Source: Mycoplasmopsis glycophila (lineage in GTDB: Bacteria; Bacillota_I; Bacilli_A; Mycoplasmatales; Metamycoplasmataceae). From it: 64,000 nucleotides of DNA. Positions 43,601 to 54,161 of this stretch are shown piece by piece. Location of the stretch: assembly GCF_900660605.1 (NCBI RefSeq), contig NZ_LR215024.1, forward strand, positions 248,001 through 312,000. Direction: 5' to 3'. Both the position numbers and the translations under genes were made by a program. The notes under the pieces are model-generated. The model was not told the origin of the DNA and searched no databases. It was given only the letters and a program-made list of their open reading frames with translations. Every line of letters starts with the position of its first letter. Positions within the stretch are counted from its first letter, which is position 1.

Positions 43601-46600
43601 AAAACAATAATAGTGCAACAGGATTTTTAACAAATCAAAATGAAGAAGTAAATCGTTTAAATAATGAAGTTAATGTTTCATTTACTAAAAATGCTGTTAA
43701 AGTTCTTGCTTCTGAAATTAACAGTGATAATATTGAACAATATGTTAAAGTATCAATGGATTCAAATACTCAAGAAGTAGTTTATGATAGTTTCAAATTT
43801 GATGATATTACAGGTAGATTAAAAATTACTTACCGCCTTCAATCTACTCAGAATGGACTAAATAATGCTATTTCTAATTCAAAAGAAGCTTTTGTAAATG
43901 TTGAAAATAACCAATTTACAACTGAAGCAGAAAGAATTGCGAAATTAGCGCAAGGTTTGGTCAATGCAAATAGTCAAAATCCACTTGTAAATTACACAGG
44001 ATTAAACAAAAATAATACTAAAGCTTCACTTGTGCAATTTGCTCAATTAAGCTTTAATAATAACGTAATTAAATCAAGTGATCGAGCTAGTGGTCAAGTA
44101 ATAAGTATTGTTAGTCCAAATGATGTTAGTGGTACACTTAATATCTCTGTTAAAATCAAAACTAATAAATCTTTATCTGAATTAAATACCCTCGATTCAG
44201 TTGGTTCAACTGATATTAGTGCAACCAAAGAAGTTAGCTTAACAGGATTCTTAACTAATTTAGAAGAGTATCGAAATTCAATTTTAGATAAAATTCAAGA
44301 ATACAAAAACGCAGGTAAAATAACACCAGAGCAAGCAAAAGAATTAACTAATGAAGCTAATAGCAAATCAGCTACTGATGAACTTGACAAGGTTAAAGAA
44401 AAGCTTGAAAGAACAGTTTACTTAAATCGTGTTGATGAACTTAAGAACTTAAACCCTAAACAAAAAGAAGAATTAATCAATAAATTAAATACTGAACCAA
44501 TAAGTAATTTAGATAATATTTTCACAAATTATGAAACGATTAACACTAAAATGAAGTCGTTAAAAGATATTATTAATGAACTTGAAGGAAATACAACACA
44601 AGCTAAATATACAGAAGCTACAAACAAAACTGATTTTGATAACTTAATTCAAAAAGCAAAAGATTTATTAACTTCTAATCAAAATAATGGTGAAAGCATT
44701 TTAGATACCTTAATTGCTGATGAGATTACAAACAGTTCTCTTAAAAATGAATTTGCAAAATTAAATGGTGATCAAGAAGTTGCTAAAAAATTAATTGATA
44801 ATCTTGACTTTTTAAGTGATAATGAAAAAACAAGCTTTAAAAATAAAATTGATCAAGTTGATCTTGTAGCTAATAATTCTAATTCAAAAGAGTTTATTGA
44901 TAATATTGTAGAAAGTGCTCAAAACGATAATACAGCTAAAGAAAATGCCTTTAATGAGATTAACGATCGCGAGCCTAAAAAACTTAATGATTCACAAATT
45001 AATGAAATCAAAAAGCAAATCAAATCTAATGATTTAACTAACATTGAGGTAGTTAAAAATAACGCTGATACACTTTATGACAAAATGTCTAGATTAATTG
45101 ATAAGGCATCTCAAGAAACAACTAATAAAAATTCTCCTGAATATACTAATGCATCGAAAGAATTTAAAAAAGCTTATGATGATGCTTTAACTAATGCAAA
45201 AGATATTATTAATAACAGAAATACAAGTATTAATAAAACTCCGCAAGACTTAATTAACGCTAATGCAAATGCTGATCAAGTTGATCAATTAATTAATGCT
45301 TTAGATAATGCATTAATTAACCTTCAAAAAAATAGTGCATCAAAAGAAATTGATGGTCTTGATAATCTTTCAGAAACAGAAAAAAATAAATATAAAGAGT
45401 TAATTCAAAATGCAAAAAGCAAAGATGAAATTACTGAGATTCTTAATAAAGCTAAAAAAGCAAATGACGAAAAAGCAAAATATATAGAAAAAATTAAAAA
45501 GATCGATGGTTTAAACGGCCAAGAAAAACAAGAGTATATTACAAAGATTAAAAATGCAGAGTACAATGAAAACGATTCAAATAATCAACAAAAATTTGAA
45601 AATATTGTTATAGATGCTACAAAGCAAGGCTTAATTAATTTAATTGATACAACTTACACTTACTTAAACCCTAAACAAAAAGCTGATTTAATTAACTTAA
45701 TCAATGAACAAACAACAAAAGAATTAGCTCAAGAGAAATTTGATAGCTATCATTCTATTAATGAAAATATGAAACAACTTAAAGAAGTTGTAATTCCTGC
45801 AATGGAAGAATTCAAAAAAGCTAATACCAATTCAAAATATTCAGAAGCTAATCAAACACCAAAAACTAATTTTGATACAAACTTACAATATGCCAAAGAT
45901 CTGCTTGTTTCAACAACAGATAATGGAAAATTAGCAGATGCAACTAATAATTTAGAAACTTTAATTGCTAACAAAAACGAAGCTAATAGTTTAAACAATC
46001 TTTTTGCTTTATTAGATGGTGAAATTGTTGTGACTAAAAATAAAATTAATGATAGCTCACAATATCCAAATTTAAATAACACAGAAAAAGAAGCTTTAAT
46101 AGCAGAACTTGATGCAATTGATTTACTTGAAGACAATTACACTGATCAAATTAGTGCAATAATTGAAAAAGCCAACTTAATTAATTCCGAAAAAGAAAAG
46201 AGAATTGCGTTAATTGATGCATTAAATCATTTAACAACAAATTCAAATAATTCACAAGGACAAAAAGAGTTTTATATTGAAAAAGTTAAAAATCTTGTTG
46301 TAACAGTTGTACCTAATTCAAATCCAATCGCTTTAAGTGAAGAAAGTAAAAAAGAATTAGATAAACTTGTTTTAGAAGCACAAAAACAAGATTTAAAAAA
46401 TCAAATAAATAATTCATATCCACATTTAAATCCAAAACAAACTGCGAACTTAATTCAAGCTATTAATGATTCTCAAAGTTATGTAGATGCTCAAAAAGCA
46501 TTTAATGGCTATAGTTCAATTAATCAAAATATGAGCACACTTAAAGATTTAGTAACTAAATATGAAGATAAAAATGTTCATTCATTAGATGATTACATTT

Positions 46601-47331
46601 ATGCAACAAAAGAGAAAAAACAAGCTTATGATTCAGTTTTTAATGCAGCTAAAGAACTTATTAATTCAACTCAAAATGATGGAACAAATGAAGGTTCACA
46701 ATTAGATGTTTTAATTGATGATAATCGAACTAATGGAAGCTTGGAAAATTCTTTTGCTAACTTAGATGGTCTCAAGCAAAAAGCAATCCAAGAAATTGAT
46801 CAATTAACTAATTTAAACTCAAATGAAATTAGTAATTTAATTTCTAATATCAATAACATTGATAATACTAGTTCAAATAAAGCAAATTTAATTGATGAAA
46901 TTAAGCAAAAAGCTGAACGTTACAACTTAGCAAAACAAAAAACAATTGATGAATTAAATAAACTTAATGATTTAAGTAGCGAGCAACTTCAAGAATACAT
47001 TAAGCAAGTCAAAAAGGTTGATTTTACAATTGACAATCAAAATCCAACACCACAAGATCAATTGGATGAAATTCTTAAAAATGCTAAAAAACAAACTCTT
47101 AAAAACTTAATTGACCAGTTAAATGCAATTAACACTAATCAACAAGATGCTTATAAAGCAAGAATTGAAAATGTTACAACAACAGAAAAAGCTGAGGAAA
47201 TTTTAGAAGAAGCAAAAGCATATAATAACGCTAAACAATTAGCTGATCAACTTAAGCTGGAAGCAGAAAAATATAAAAATTCAATTGATTACCGTTTATC
47301 AGATCAAGATAAAAAAAGATGCTTTTGATAA
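40654..47331 (+). CDS. Giant surface protein, fragment 2 (central modules)
   Basis: Open from 40624 in frame 1; the first possible start is GTG 40654, without a convincing ribosome binding site. It holds GA/FIVAR-like helices to 41870, then about eight beta-rich modules with alternating motifs such as GDLQVSYKLQSTKDGM, GKLKLEYQITSSK and GRLKITYRLQSTQNGL. These are the lipoprotein-17-related pattern seen in mycoplasma variable surface proteins. More helical modules follow (LNPKQKEELINKLN and relatives). It ends at 47331 because a run of seven A (47311-47317) has one base too many to keep frame. Confidence 0.72.
41880..44270 (+). repeat. Tandem lipoprotein-17-like modules
   Basis: About eight degenerate units of roughly 85-110 codons. 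Each has a beta hairpin near its middle (DDVTGDLQVSYKLQST, DDITGRLKITYRLQST, RNGQITISYDVVSK, NDVSGTLNISVKIKT) and an end of the type TGFKTELQR or TGFLTNLEEY. DNA identity between units is low, so they are old duplications. Confidence 0.6.
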
Positions 47332-50300
47332 TGCTTTAAGTACATTGAGCACAGAAATCAATCCTGATAGCCATGCTAAAGATCTTGCAAACTTAAATAA
47401 ATTAGCGCAAGAATTATCTAGTGCAAAAGAAGCGTTAAATGGTGGTGAAAACGCTCAAGAAATTAAAAAAGCAATTAATGACCTTGATAAGTTAACTTCA
47501 CAACAAAGAAGCGAACTTAATAGTGTTATTGAAAATCAAAATTCACTTCAAGCTGCTCAAAGTATTCAAAATAATGCAACAAACTTAAATACTAACCTTA
47601 AAAAATTAGAGCAAGCAATTATCAATGCACAAGATGCTAAAAACCAACCAATTTTTAAATTAGATGAACAAACTGCTAAAGATGCATTAAATAAATCTCT
47701 TAATGATGCAATTGCAGAAAAAGCAACAATTGGATTGGTTGAATTTACTGAAGAAAAAGCAAAAACTTTAGAATCATTAGCAAAAAGAGTTGATAAAGCT
47801 GCTGATGACCTTATTACAAAAACTAATAATTTAGATGGAAGCAGAAAAGATCTAAAAGCAAAAATAGATCAATTTGTTTTATTAGATGATGAGCAAAAGA
47901 TAGCTCTTAAAAATAATGTTGACTCGCTTGATAAAAATATTAACCGTGATGAAGTTTTTGCATTATTAAAAACTTATTTAGATTCAGCAAAAAGTAAAGC
48001 AAACAATATTGTTACTAACTTAAACAACTTAAGTTCAAAAGAAAAACAAAATTATGAAAGTTTAATTAATCAAGCTCCATTAACTTACCAAGAATCAACA
48101 AATCCATCTTGAATTATTCAAGATGAAGTAGATTCTAATGCTCAAAGTTTTGATGCAAAAGTTAATGCTTTAGTAGAACAAGCAAAACAAGAAAACAAAG
48201 CAAAAACAGATGCTATTAAGCACATTAAAGAGTTAACAAATCTTACAAATGCTCAAAAGCAAGATTTAGTTGATCAAGTTATTAATAATAATGTTTCTCA
48301 AATTGAAGCAATTCAAAGTAATGCTGATATTTTAGATGCAGCAATGCTTGATTACAAAAATGAAAATTTTGCTTCTAACCCAATTTCAAAAACTGATGTA
48401 GATTACACTCAAGCAGATAAAGGGCTTCAACAAGCTTTTGATGATGCTTTAACAAACCAAGCAAATCATACAAATGTTAAAAATGGTCCTAATTTTGATT
48501 TAGCAAAAGTTAAGGAAAAACATAAAAAATTAATTAATGCAAGAGAAGCACTTAATGGTGATGAAAAACTTGCTGAGGCAAAAACAAAAGCAAAAAATAA
48601 TATTGATACTAAATACAATGATTTAACTGATGCACAAAAAGCAGCTGCTAAAGCTCAAATTGATTCAAGCAACATAAACACACTTAAAAAAGTAGAAGAT
48701 CTTGATAAAGCTTATTCAGTCCTTAATTCAGCAACTAAATTGTTAAAAGATAATATCAATGCAGCAAGCTCAAATAAAGAAGCAATTCGTTACACTGGTT
48801 CTGAAAAAGCTTTAAGAGATGCTTATGATAAAGCAATTGATAATGCACAGGTGCTTAATAATAACTTAAGCAATAACACTTTCGATAAGTTGCTTGATAC
48901 TGAAAATATTAAAGCAATTAATGATGCAATTCAAAATGCTTTTGATGCACTTAATGGTGAGCAAAACATTACTAGAGTTCAAAATGATGCAAATGATTTT
49001 ATTGATAATCTCAGCGATTTAAACCAAGCTCAAAAAGATGCTCTTAAGCAAAAAGTTTCTGAACAAAAAACTCCTGAAGGAGTTGCTAAAGTTAAAGAAA
49101 TTGCAAATCAAGTTAATGAAGCAATGAAAGAACTTAACACTTTAGCTAAGCAACAAAAAGAAGCTAAAACAAAAGAAACTGGAAATTACCTTAACGCAGA
49201 TAATACAGCTGAAAAACCTTACAAAAACAATTATGATAATGCACTTATTGAGGTAGAAAAAGTATCAAAAGAAGGTGAAGATGCTGAGAATAAAAAATCA
49301 AGCATCATTGTTCCAGAAAAAATTAATGAGCTTGTTTCAAACTTAAAAGAATCAATCAACAATCTTAATGGTGATACAAAATTAGCTGATGCTAAAAACG
49401 AAGCAATTAGTTACATTAACGGTTTAAATAACCTTAATAATAAGCAAAAAGAAGCTTTAATTGCAGAAGTTAATAATGCTGAATTGCTTGAAAGAGTTGA
49501 AAGCATTAAAGCTAAAGCAAATACTTTAGATGGTGCTATGAACCAGTTAAATGATGCTATTAGCGAAGCTAAAAAGCAACTTTCAGAACATCCAATTAAA
49601 TATGCAAATGCTGATGATAACTTAAAATTTGATTATGATACTAAACTTGCAAATGCTGAAAACTTAGTTGATAAAGCTAAGGGAGAAAACCTTGATTTAA
49701 ATGAAGTTGCAAGAATTGAAAAAGAACTTACAGAAGCTAAAAATAAACTTAATGGTGAAACAAACTTTAGTAATAAAAAAGATCAACTGATTAACCAAAT
49801 TATTAACGACCCTAATTTAACCCCTTCTCAAAAAGAAAAGTTGACTAATGAAGTTGAAAAAGCTAAAAATGATGATAAATTAAATCAAATTAAAGAAATT
49901 GTAGATAATTTATCTTCAAAAATGGAAGAACTTAAAAAAGTTCAAAACGATGCTAAAAATCTTCAAAAAGAAAGTGAATATCAAAACGCAACACCAGAAA
50001 CAAAAGCTAAATTAGATCAAGATATTATCAATAATGATGATCTAATTAATTCTGAACTTCAAGATCCTGTAAATTGAGAAGAGCTCAATAATAAGATTGA
50101 TAGTTTAATTACAAAAACAAAAGAAGATATGGCTAATTTAATTGCTGAAGCAAATGAAAATCTTGATCAAGCTAAAAAAGAGATGCTTGGTAAATTAAGC
50201 GATTATCAAAGTTTAAATAACGCTCAAATTGAACATTTTAAAGAACAAATTGCTAACGCTAAATTAATTAGCGAAGTTAACCGAATTAATAATCAAGCAT

Positions 50301-51660
50301 CACTTTTAAATGATAAGATGAAGCAATTAAATGAATATATCAATAATGTAATTCAAGAAGGTAAGGCAAGTGATCCAAAACAATCAAACAATTACATTAA
50401 TGCAAGTGAAGAACTTAAGAATAATTTTGATGACTCATATAACAAAGCTCAAAATTTAGTTAATAAAGAAAACGGAAAAAACCTTAATTTAGAGCAAACT
50501 GAAGAAGTGTTACTTACTCTTAAAAAAGATTTTGAAGCTTTAAATGGAGATCAAAGAAAACAATTATTAGTTGATGAACTTGAAAAATTAGTAAATGAAT
50601 CAAATCAATTTATTAAGCAGGATCCTTACATTGTTGCTCCAAAAGAGAAACAAAATGCATATGATAAAGCAATTGAAAAAGGAAGAGAAATTCTTGAAAA
50701 CTTAAATAACAAAACTTCAAACGAAATAGAAAAAGTTATTCAAGAAATCAAAGATGCTATTGCAGATATTTTTGATAATAAACAAGATCTTAAAGATGCA
50801 ATTGACAACTTACCTAATTTATCAGAACAAGAAAAACAAGCTTATAAAGATCAAATTGAAAATACTAATGATCCAAAGCAACGTTATGATATTTTAGAAA
50901 AAGCAAAAGAATTAAATGATAAAAAACAAGAATTAATTAATTGAATTAATTCACAACCTAATTTAACAAAAAGCGATAAAGATCAATTAATTGAGCGTGT
51001 TAAGAATGCAGATTCTAACGTTCCAAATTGATATAAAGATCTTAAAAATGAGATTTTAGAAGCAAATCAATTAGTTAAGAAATTATTAGATAATAGCAAA
51101 ACTAATTCATTATTGGATTCTGAAATTGATCAAATAATTAATCGAATTAAAGAAATTGGTATTAATAATCCTGATTATGAAAATATCGCAAACGGATACA
51201 AGCAATATACTAATTTATCAAATGCACTTAAAGAATATAGAGACACAAAGGTAGATTCTGAAAATTATGCTGAACTTAAACAAAAATTAGAAAAAGCAAT
51301 TGCTACAAATCTAAATCTCAGTTTAAATTCAGAAGAATTAAACTTAATTAAAGATAGAATTATTTCTAATAAAAACATATTAAACCAAATCGCGCAAAGC
51401 GAAATTGATTTAGTTAATTCATTACTTAATCAAGATGCTGAAAAATTTGAACAAGTAATTGAACAATTAGATAGTATTCTTTCTAATAAATATAAAGAGT
51501 TTGATGAGGAATTAAAAGCAAAAAATTACTTCGAGATAATCACCAAAAATAGTGATGCACTTTCAGAAGAAGATGTCCAAACAATAAAAAATATTGAAAA
51601 ACGTGATGCTTCTGAAGTTCTTTATAGTGCTGCTTTAGAAGTTACAAAAGGTAAAAAACA
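44270..51660 (+). repeat. Long tract of GA/FIVAR-like helical modules
   Basis: About 2,460 codons in which a short three-helix GA-like unit (consensus LxxxQKxxLxxxI) alternates with a longer unit containing a YxxA...FDxxxxxAxxLL helix and ALNGD or similar. Units near the centre are the most alike, for example the paired LNPKQKADLINLIN and LNPKQTANLIQAIN. Confidence 0.65.
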
Positions 51661-51769
51661 TGCTGTTAAATGACCTTTAATTTGACTATATGTTGCTTTA
51701 TCTGCTACAGTTATTGGGCTTTTCTTACTTCTTTTCTTTGGTTGAAAAAGAAGAAAGAAAGGTAACTAA
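47318..51769 (+). CDS. Giant surface protein, fragment 3 (C-terminal modules and anchor)
   Basis: Continues in frame 2 right after the A run. It contains about twelve helical modules alternating between a GA-like unit (LTNAQKQDLVDQV, LNQAQKDALKQKV, LTPSQKEKLTNEV) and a FIVAR-like unit (ALNGDEKLAEAK, DDALTNAK). Such modules bind serum albumin or matrix proteins in cocci. The end is a membrane span, WPLIWLYVALSATVIGLFLL, followed by FGWKRRKKGN, so the protein is anchored with its repeats outside. There is no LPXTG motif, in keeping with the lack of a cell wall. Confidence 0.75.
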
Positions 51770-51783
51770 TAGTTAATTAACAA

Positions 51784-51808
51784 ATAAACTATAATGATAT
51801 AAAAAAAT
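51784..51808 (+). repeat. 25-bp direct repeat, left copy
   Basis: ATAAACTATAATGATATAAA then AAAAT, identical to 53662-53686; target duplication of the IS1634-like element. Confidence 0.9.
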
Positions 51809-51824
51809 CCTGCGTTTCCAAGTT

Positions 51825-51851
51825 AGACCTCATTTTTTGAGGTCTTTTTTT
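51825..51851 (+). terminator. Terminator at the left end of the IS1634-like element
   Basis: AGACCTCA-TTTTT-TGAGGTCT stem (51825-51845), then T6. It shields the transposase gene from outside transcription and would also end the giant-gene transcript. Confidence 0.8.
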
Positions 51852-51920
51852 AACCATATATCGTAGATATATGAATTTTCGAAAAATTTTTATTTTTTAC
51901 ACACTTTACACACTTAAATA

Positions 51921-51933
51921 TGGTATAATATAT
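51921..51933 (+). promoter_or_regulatory. Probable -10 region of the IS1634-like transposase
   Basis: TGGTATAATA at 51921-51930 gives TATAAT at 51924-51929, only 9 nt before the ATG at 51939; no ribosome binding site is present. Confidence 0.45.
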
Positions 51934-51938
51934 ATGTT

Positions 51939-53567
51939 ATGAAATATAATTTATGCAAGAAAAAACAAAATGGTAAGTATTATTTGGTGTTAGCAATTTC
52001 AAAAGGTTTCGGCAAAGGATATGGAAGTCAAGTAGGTTTAGGATACTGAGAAGATATTAAAGAGAAATATAACCTTTCCGAAATTGATGATATTAAACCA
52101 ATAGCAGCACAAATAAACACTAATTTAAGTAAAAAAGATGTTAAAGCAGAGTTTTTTAAAATGTTGGATCCAACTTCTGTTAAAACTAAATTTCAAAATA
52201 TCGGAATTGAAGCAATTTACAAGATTATTAAAGAATTGGAGTTATTCAAATCTCTTCCAAAAACTAAACACAAGGCTTTAGAAGAAGTTTTGGATTTTAT
52301 CATTGCGACTCGTATTTTGATACCAAGAAGTTATACATCACAATTTAAAAATAAAAACGATTTTATAAATAAAATAGATGTTCAAAAATCATCAATTTTT
52401 AACTATTTAGATACAGTTTTGGAGCATAAAAATACCATTTTAGCTGATTTGCATAAAAAAATTAACGAGCTAACAAATACAAATGATCATATACTTCATT
52501 TTGACAATACAACTGTTTATTTCGAAAGTTTTGAAAGAAAAGGAATAAGAAAAAAAGGCTTTTCAAAAGATGGGAAACATAATGAAGATCAAGTTGTAAT
52601 TGCTATGTCAGTGGATTCAAATGGAATACCATTTCATTACAAAGTTTTTCCAGGAAATACTGCTGATTCTAAAACAATGATTGATTTTCTTGTTGAAATG
52701 AAGAAAATTTACAATATATCAAACTTGACAATAGTTGCAGATCGTGGTTTAAATAACAATGCAAATCTTCGTTTCCTTGAACAAAAAGGCTTCAAATACA
52801 TTTTCCAAAAAAGAATTGATACATTGAATGAAGAAGGCAGAAATTTTATCGTTGAGGATAAAGATTACATGTACAAAAATGAAATTTTTTCGAAAGAAAG
52901 ATATGTAGATTCAGTGTGAAACAAAAAGAGATTTAATGGTGAAATAAGAAAACAAATTGTTTACTTTAGTCCAGCAAAACAAACACTTGATAGAATAAAA
53001 AGATTAAATTTCTTATCCAAAATAGATAAAAAATCCACAAATCAAAAAATTTGTTTGAGTGATTTAGTGCCTGAATACAAGAAAAAATACATGGATATTG
53101 AAGGTAAAACAGTTGCAAAATTGAACTATGAGAAAATTAAAAAAATAGCCGATCAAGACGGTTTTTACATGATTGAAACAAATATTCACAACCTAACAGC
53201 TGAAAAAGCTATAGAAATTTACAGACAACAGTGAAAAGTTGAAGAGAATTTTAGAACTTTAAAATCATCAATTCAAATTAGACCAGTATATGTTCACAAT
53301 GAAAATCATATTTTAGCTCATATACTATTATGTTTTTTATCACTTGTGACATTAAAGTATTGTCTCTTTAAATTAAAGAAATATTATGATGATAATGGAG
53401 AAATACAAGAAGTAACTTTAAAAATGCTTATTGACTCTATAAATCTAATAAAAATGTCCAAAAAGGAAGTGAATGGAGAAATTGTAAACACGACAACTAA
53501 TGAATTTGATGAAGATCATAAAAAATATTTCAAAATTTACAAAGACTTCATTGCTTGCATAGGTTAA
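51939..53567 (+). CDS. IS1634-family transposase
   Basis: 542 aa through TGA Trp codons. DDE residues of the IS4 superfamily are visible: LHFDNTTVYFES for the first Asp, TIVADRGLNNNANL for the second, and YRQQWKVEENFRTLKS, the Y-R-E-K signature with the catalytic Glu, near residue 436. The C-terminus is hydrophobic up to residue 480, then charged. Complete and without frameshift, so the element may be active. The ATG lacks a Shine-Dalgarno sequence and is close to TATAAT. Confidence 0.92.
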
Positions 53568-53591
53568 ATTTATGTGTGTAATTTAAGACAC

Positions 53592-53636
53592 AAAAAAGAC
53601 GAATATCGCTATATTATAGTAATATTCGTCTTTTTT
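53592..53636 (+). terminator. Terminator of the IS1634-like transposase
   Basis: 15-pair stem AAAAAAGACGAATAT / ATATTCGTCTTTTTT with a 15-nt loop, 25 bp after the stop codon. Confidence 0.85.
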
Positions 53637-53661
53637 ATGCTTTTTAACTTGGAAACTCAGG

Positions 53662-53686
53662 ATAAACTATAATGATATAAAAAAAT
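53662..53686 (+). repeat. 25-bp direct repeat, right copy
   Basis: Identical to 51784-51808; target duplication of the IS1634-like element. Confidence 0.9.
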
Positions 53687-53720
53687 GAATACATCTATTT
53701 TTAAGACGTATTCATTTTTT
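53680..53720 (+). terminator. Original terminator of the giant surface gene, displaced by the IS
   Basis: AAAAAATGAATAC (53680-53692) pairs with GTATTCATTTTTT (53708-53720). The left arm partly lies in the 25-bp target duplication, so before insertion this hairpin stood about 14 bp after the giant-gene stop. Confidence 0.75.
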
Positions 53721-53833
53721 GTTACTAAATTTGAAGACTTTATTGATCTAAATAATAACTATTTGAGATATCATGAAGAAAGAAGAACGATCAATATCAA
53801 AGCGATATGTTGATTTTTCTTTGTAGTAATATT
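53721..53833 (+). other. Non-coding interval, possible gene remnant
   Basis: An open stretch around 53728-53820 reads FEDFIDLNNNYLRYHEERRT with TGA as Trp and has no start. It vaguely recalls the end of IS3-type transposases but I cannot support that. Confidence 0.25.
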
Positions 53834-53867
53834 AAAGCACCTTGGCAGGCAAGGTGCTTTTCTTTTT
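53834..53867 (+). terminator. Hairpin terminator before the minus-strand gene block
   Basis: AAAGCACCTT / AAGGTGCTTT ten-pair stem, loop GGCAGGC, then TCTTTTTTT on the plus strand. On the minus strand the T tract is weaker, but it may also end the sucrase operon. Confidence 0.75.
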
Positions 53868-53921
53868 TTAGAAATGAGATTTATGCAATCTCTATAATAA
53901 TTATATGACCTTTTTGATTTT

Positions 53922-54161
53922 TTATTTTTTCTCACGATAAAGTCACTTGAAAAAGCCGAATAAATTTAAAATACCATAAATAGATAATGTAAATATCAAC
54001 ATTACACAAATAGGGATTAAAATTCATCCATATCAAATAAATTTACCAGCTTCAACATTAAAATAAATAACTAATGATATTATCACTCCTAAAATTAGCC
54101 CAATTAATACTAATGTAAGAATTAAGAGTTTAAATTTAGTTTTATTTGAGAAGTTCTTCAT
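53922..54161 (-). CDS. Small membrane protein downstream of the sucrase-fructokinase
   Basis: 79 aa, not recognised. Two membrane spans: about residues 11-34 (LLILTLVLIGLILGVIISLV) and 42-66, with three TGA Trp codons; basic ends on both sides. It overlaps the upstream fused sugar gene by 20 bp and has GAGGAAAA ahead of the ATG, so it is translated from the same message. It could be a small accessory membrane protein of the sugar module, but no motif shows this. Confidence 0.65.

Larger units (their letters stand above)
37718..51769 (+). pseudogene. Giant GA/FIVAR-module surface protein gene, whole locus with two frameshifts
   Basis: Read as one gene it has 4,684 codons. It starts in frame 2, shifts to frame 1 near 40624, and returns to frame 2 at 47317, so the two single-base indels cancel. 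Order of parts: N-terminal signal (residues 12-30), a unique globular region (to about residue 970), about eight lipoprotein-17-like modules (41880-44270), about twenty GA/FIVAR-like helical modules (44270-51660), and a C-terminal membrane span with a basic cytoplasmic tail. The plan resembles giant matrix- and albumin-binding proteins of Gram-positive cocci. Whether it is a true pseudogene, a switchable gene or a sequencing artefact is open; the three reading fragments are listed separately. Confidence 0.8.
51809..53661 (+). mobile_element. IS1634-like insertion sequence (IS4 superfamily)
   Basis: 1853 bp with 17-bp terminal inverted repeats, CCTGCGTTTCCAAGTTA at the left and CCTGAGTTTCCAAGTTA at the right on the minus strand (one mismatch). 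It is flanked by identical 25-bp direct repeats. IS1634 of M. mycoides is about the same size and is known for long target duplications of variable length. One transposase gene fills the element, with terminators at both ends. The element sits 14 bp after the stop of the giant surface gene. Confidence 0.9.

Noticed and set aside
44270-51660. CRISPR array or short tandem DNA repeats in the giant gene
   Set aside because: The repeats are protein modules with degenerate DNA; there are no short identical repeats with spacers.
53728-53862. Possible 3' remnant of an IS3-type transposase
   Set aside because: A YxxYHExRRTINIK-like stretch is suggestive, but there is no start, no catalytic residue and no terminal repeat; kept only as an unexplained interval.
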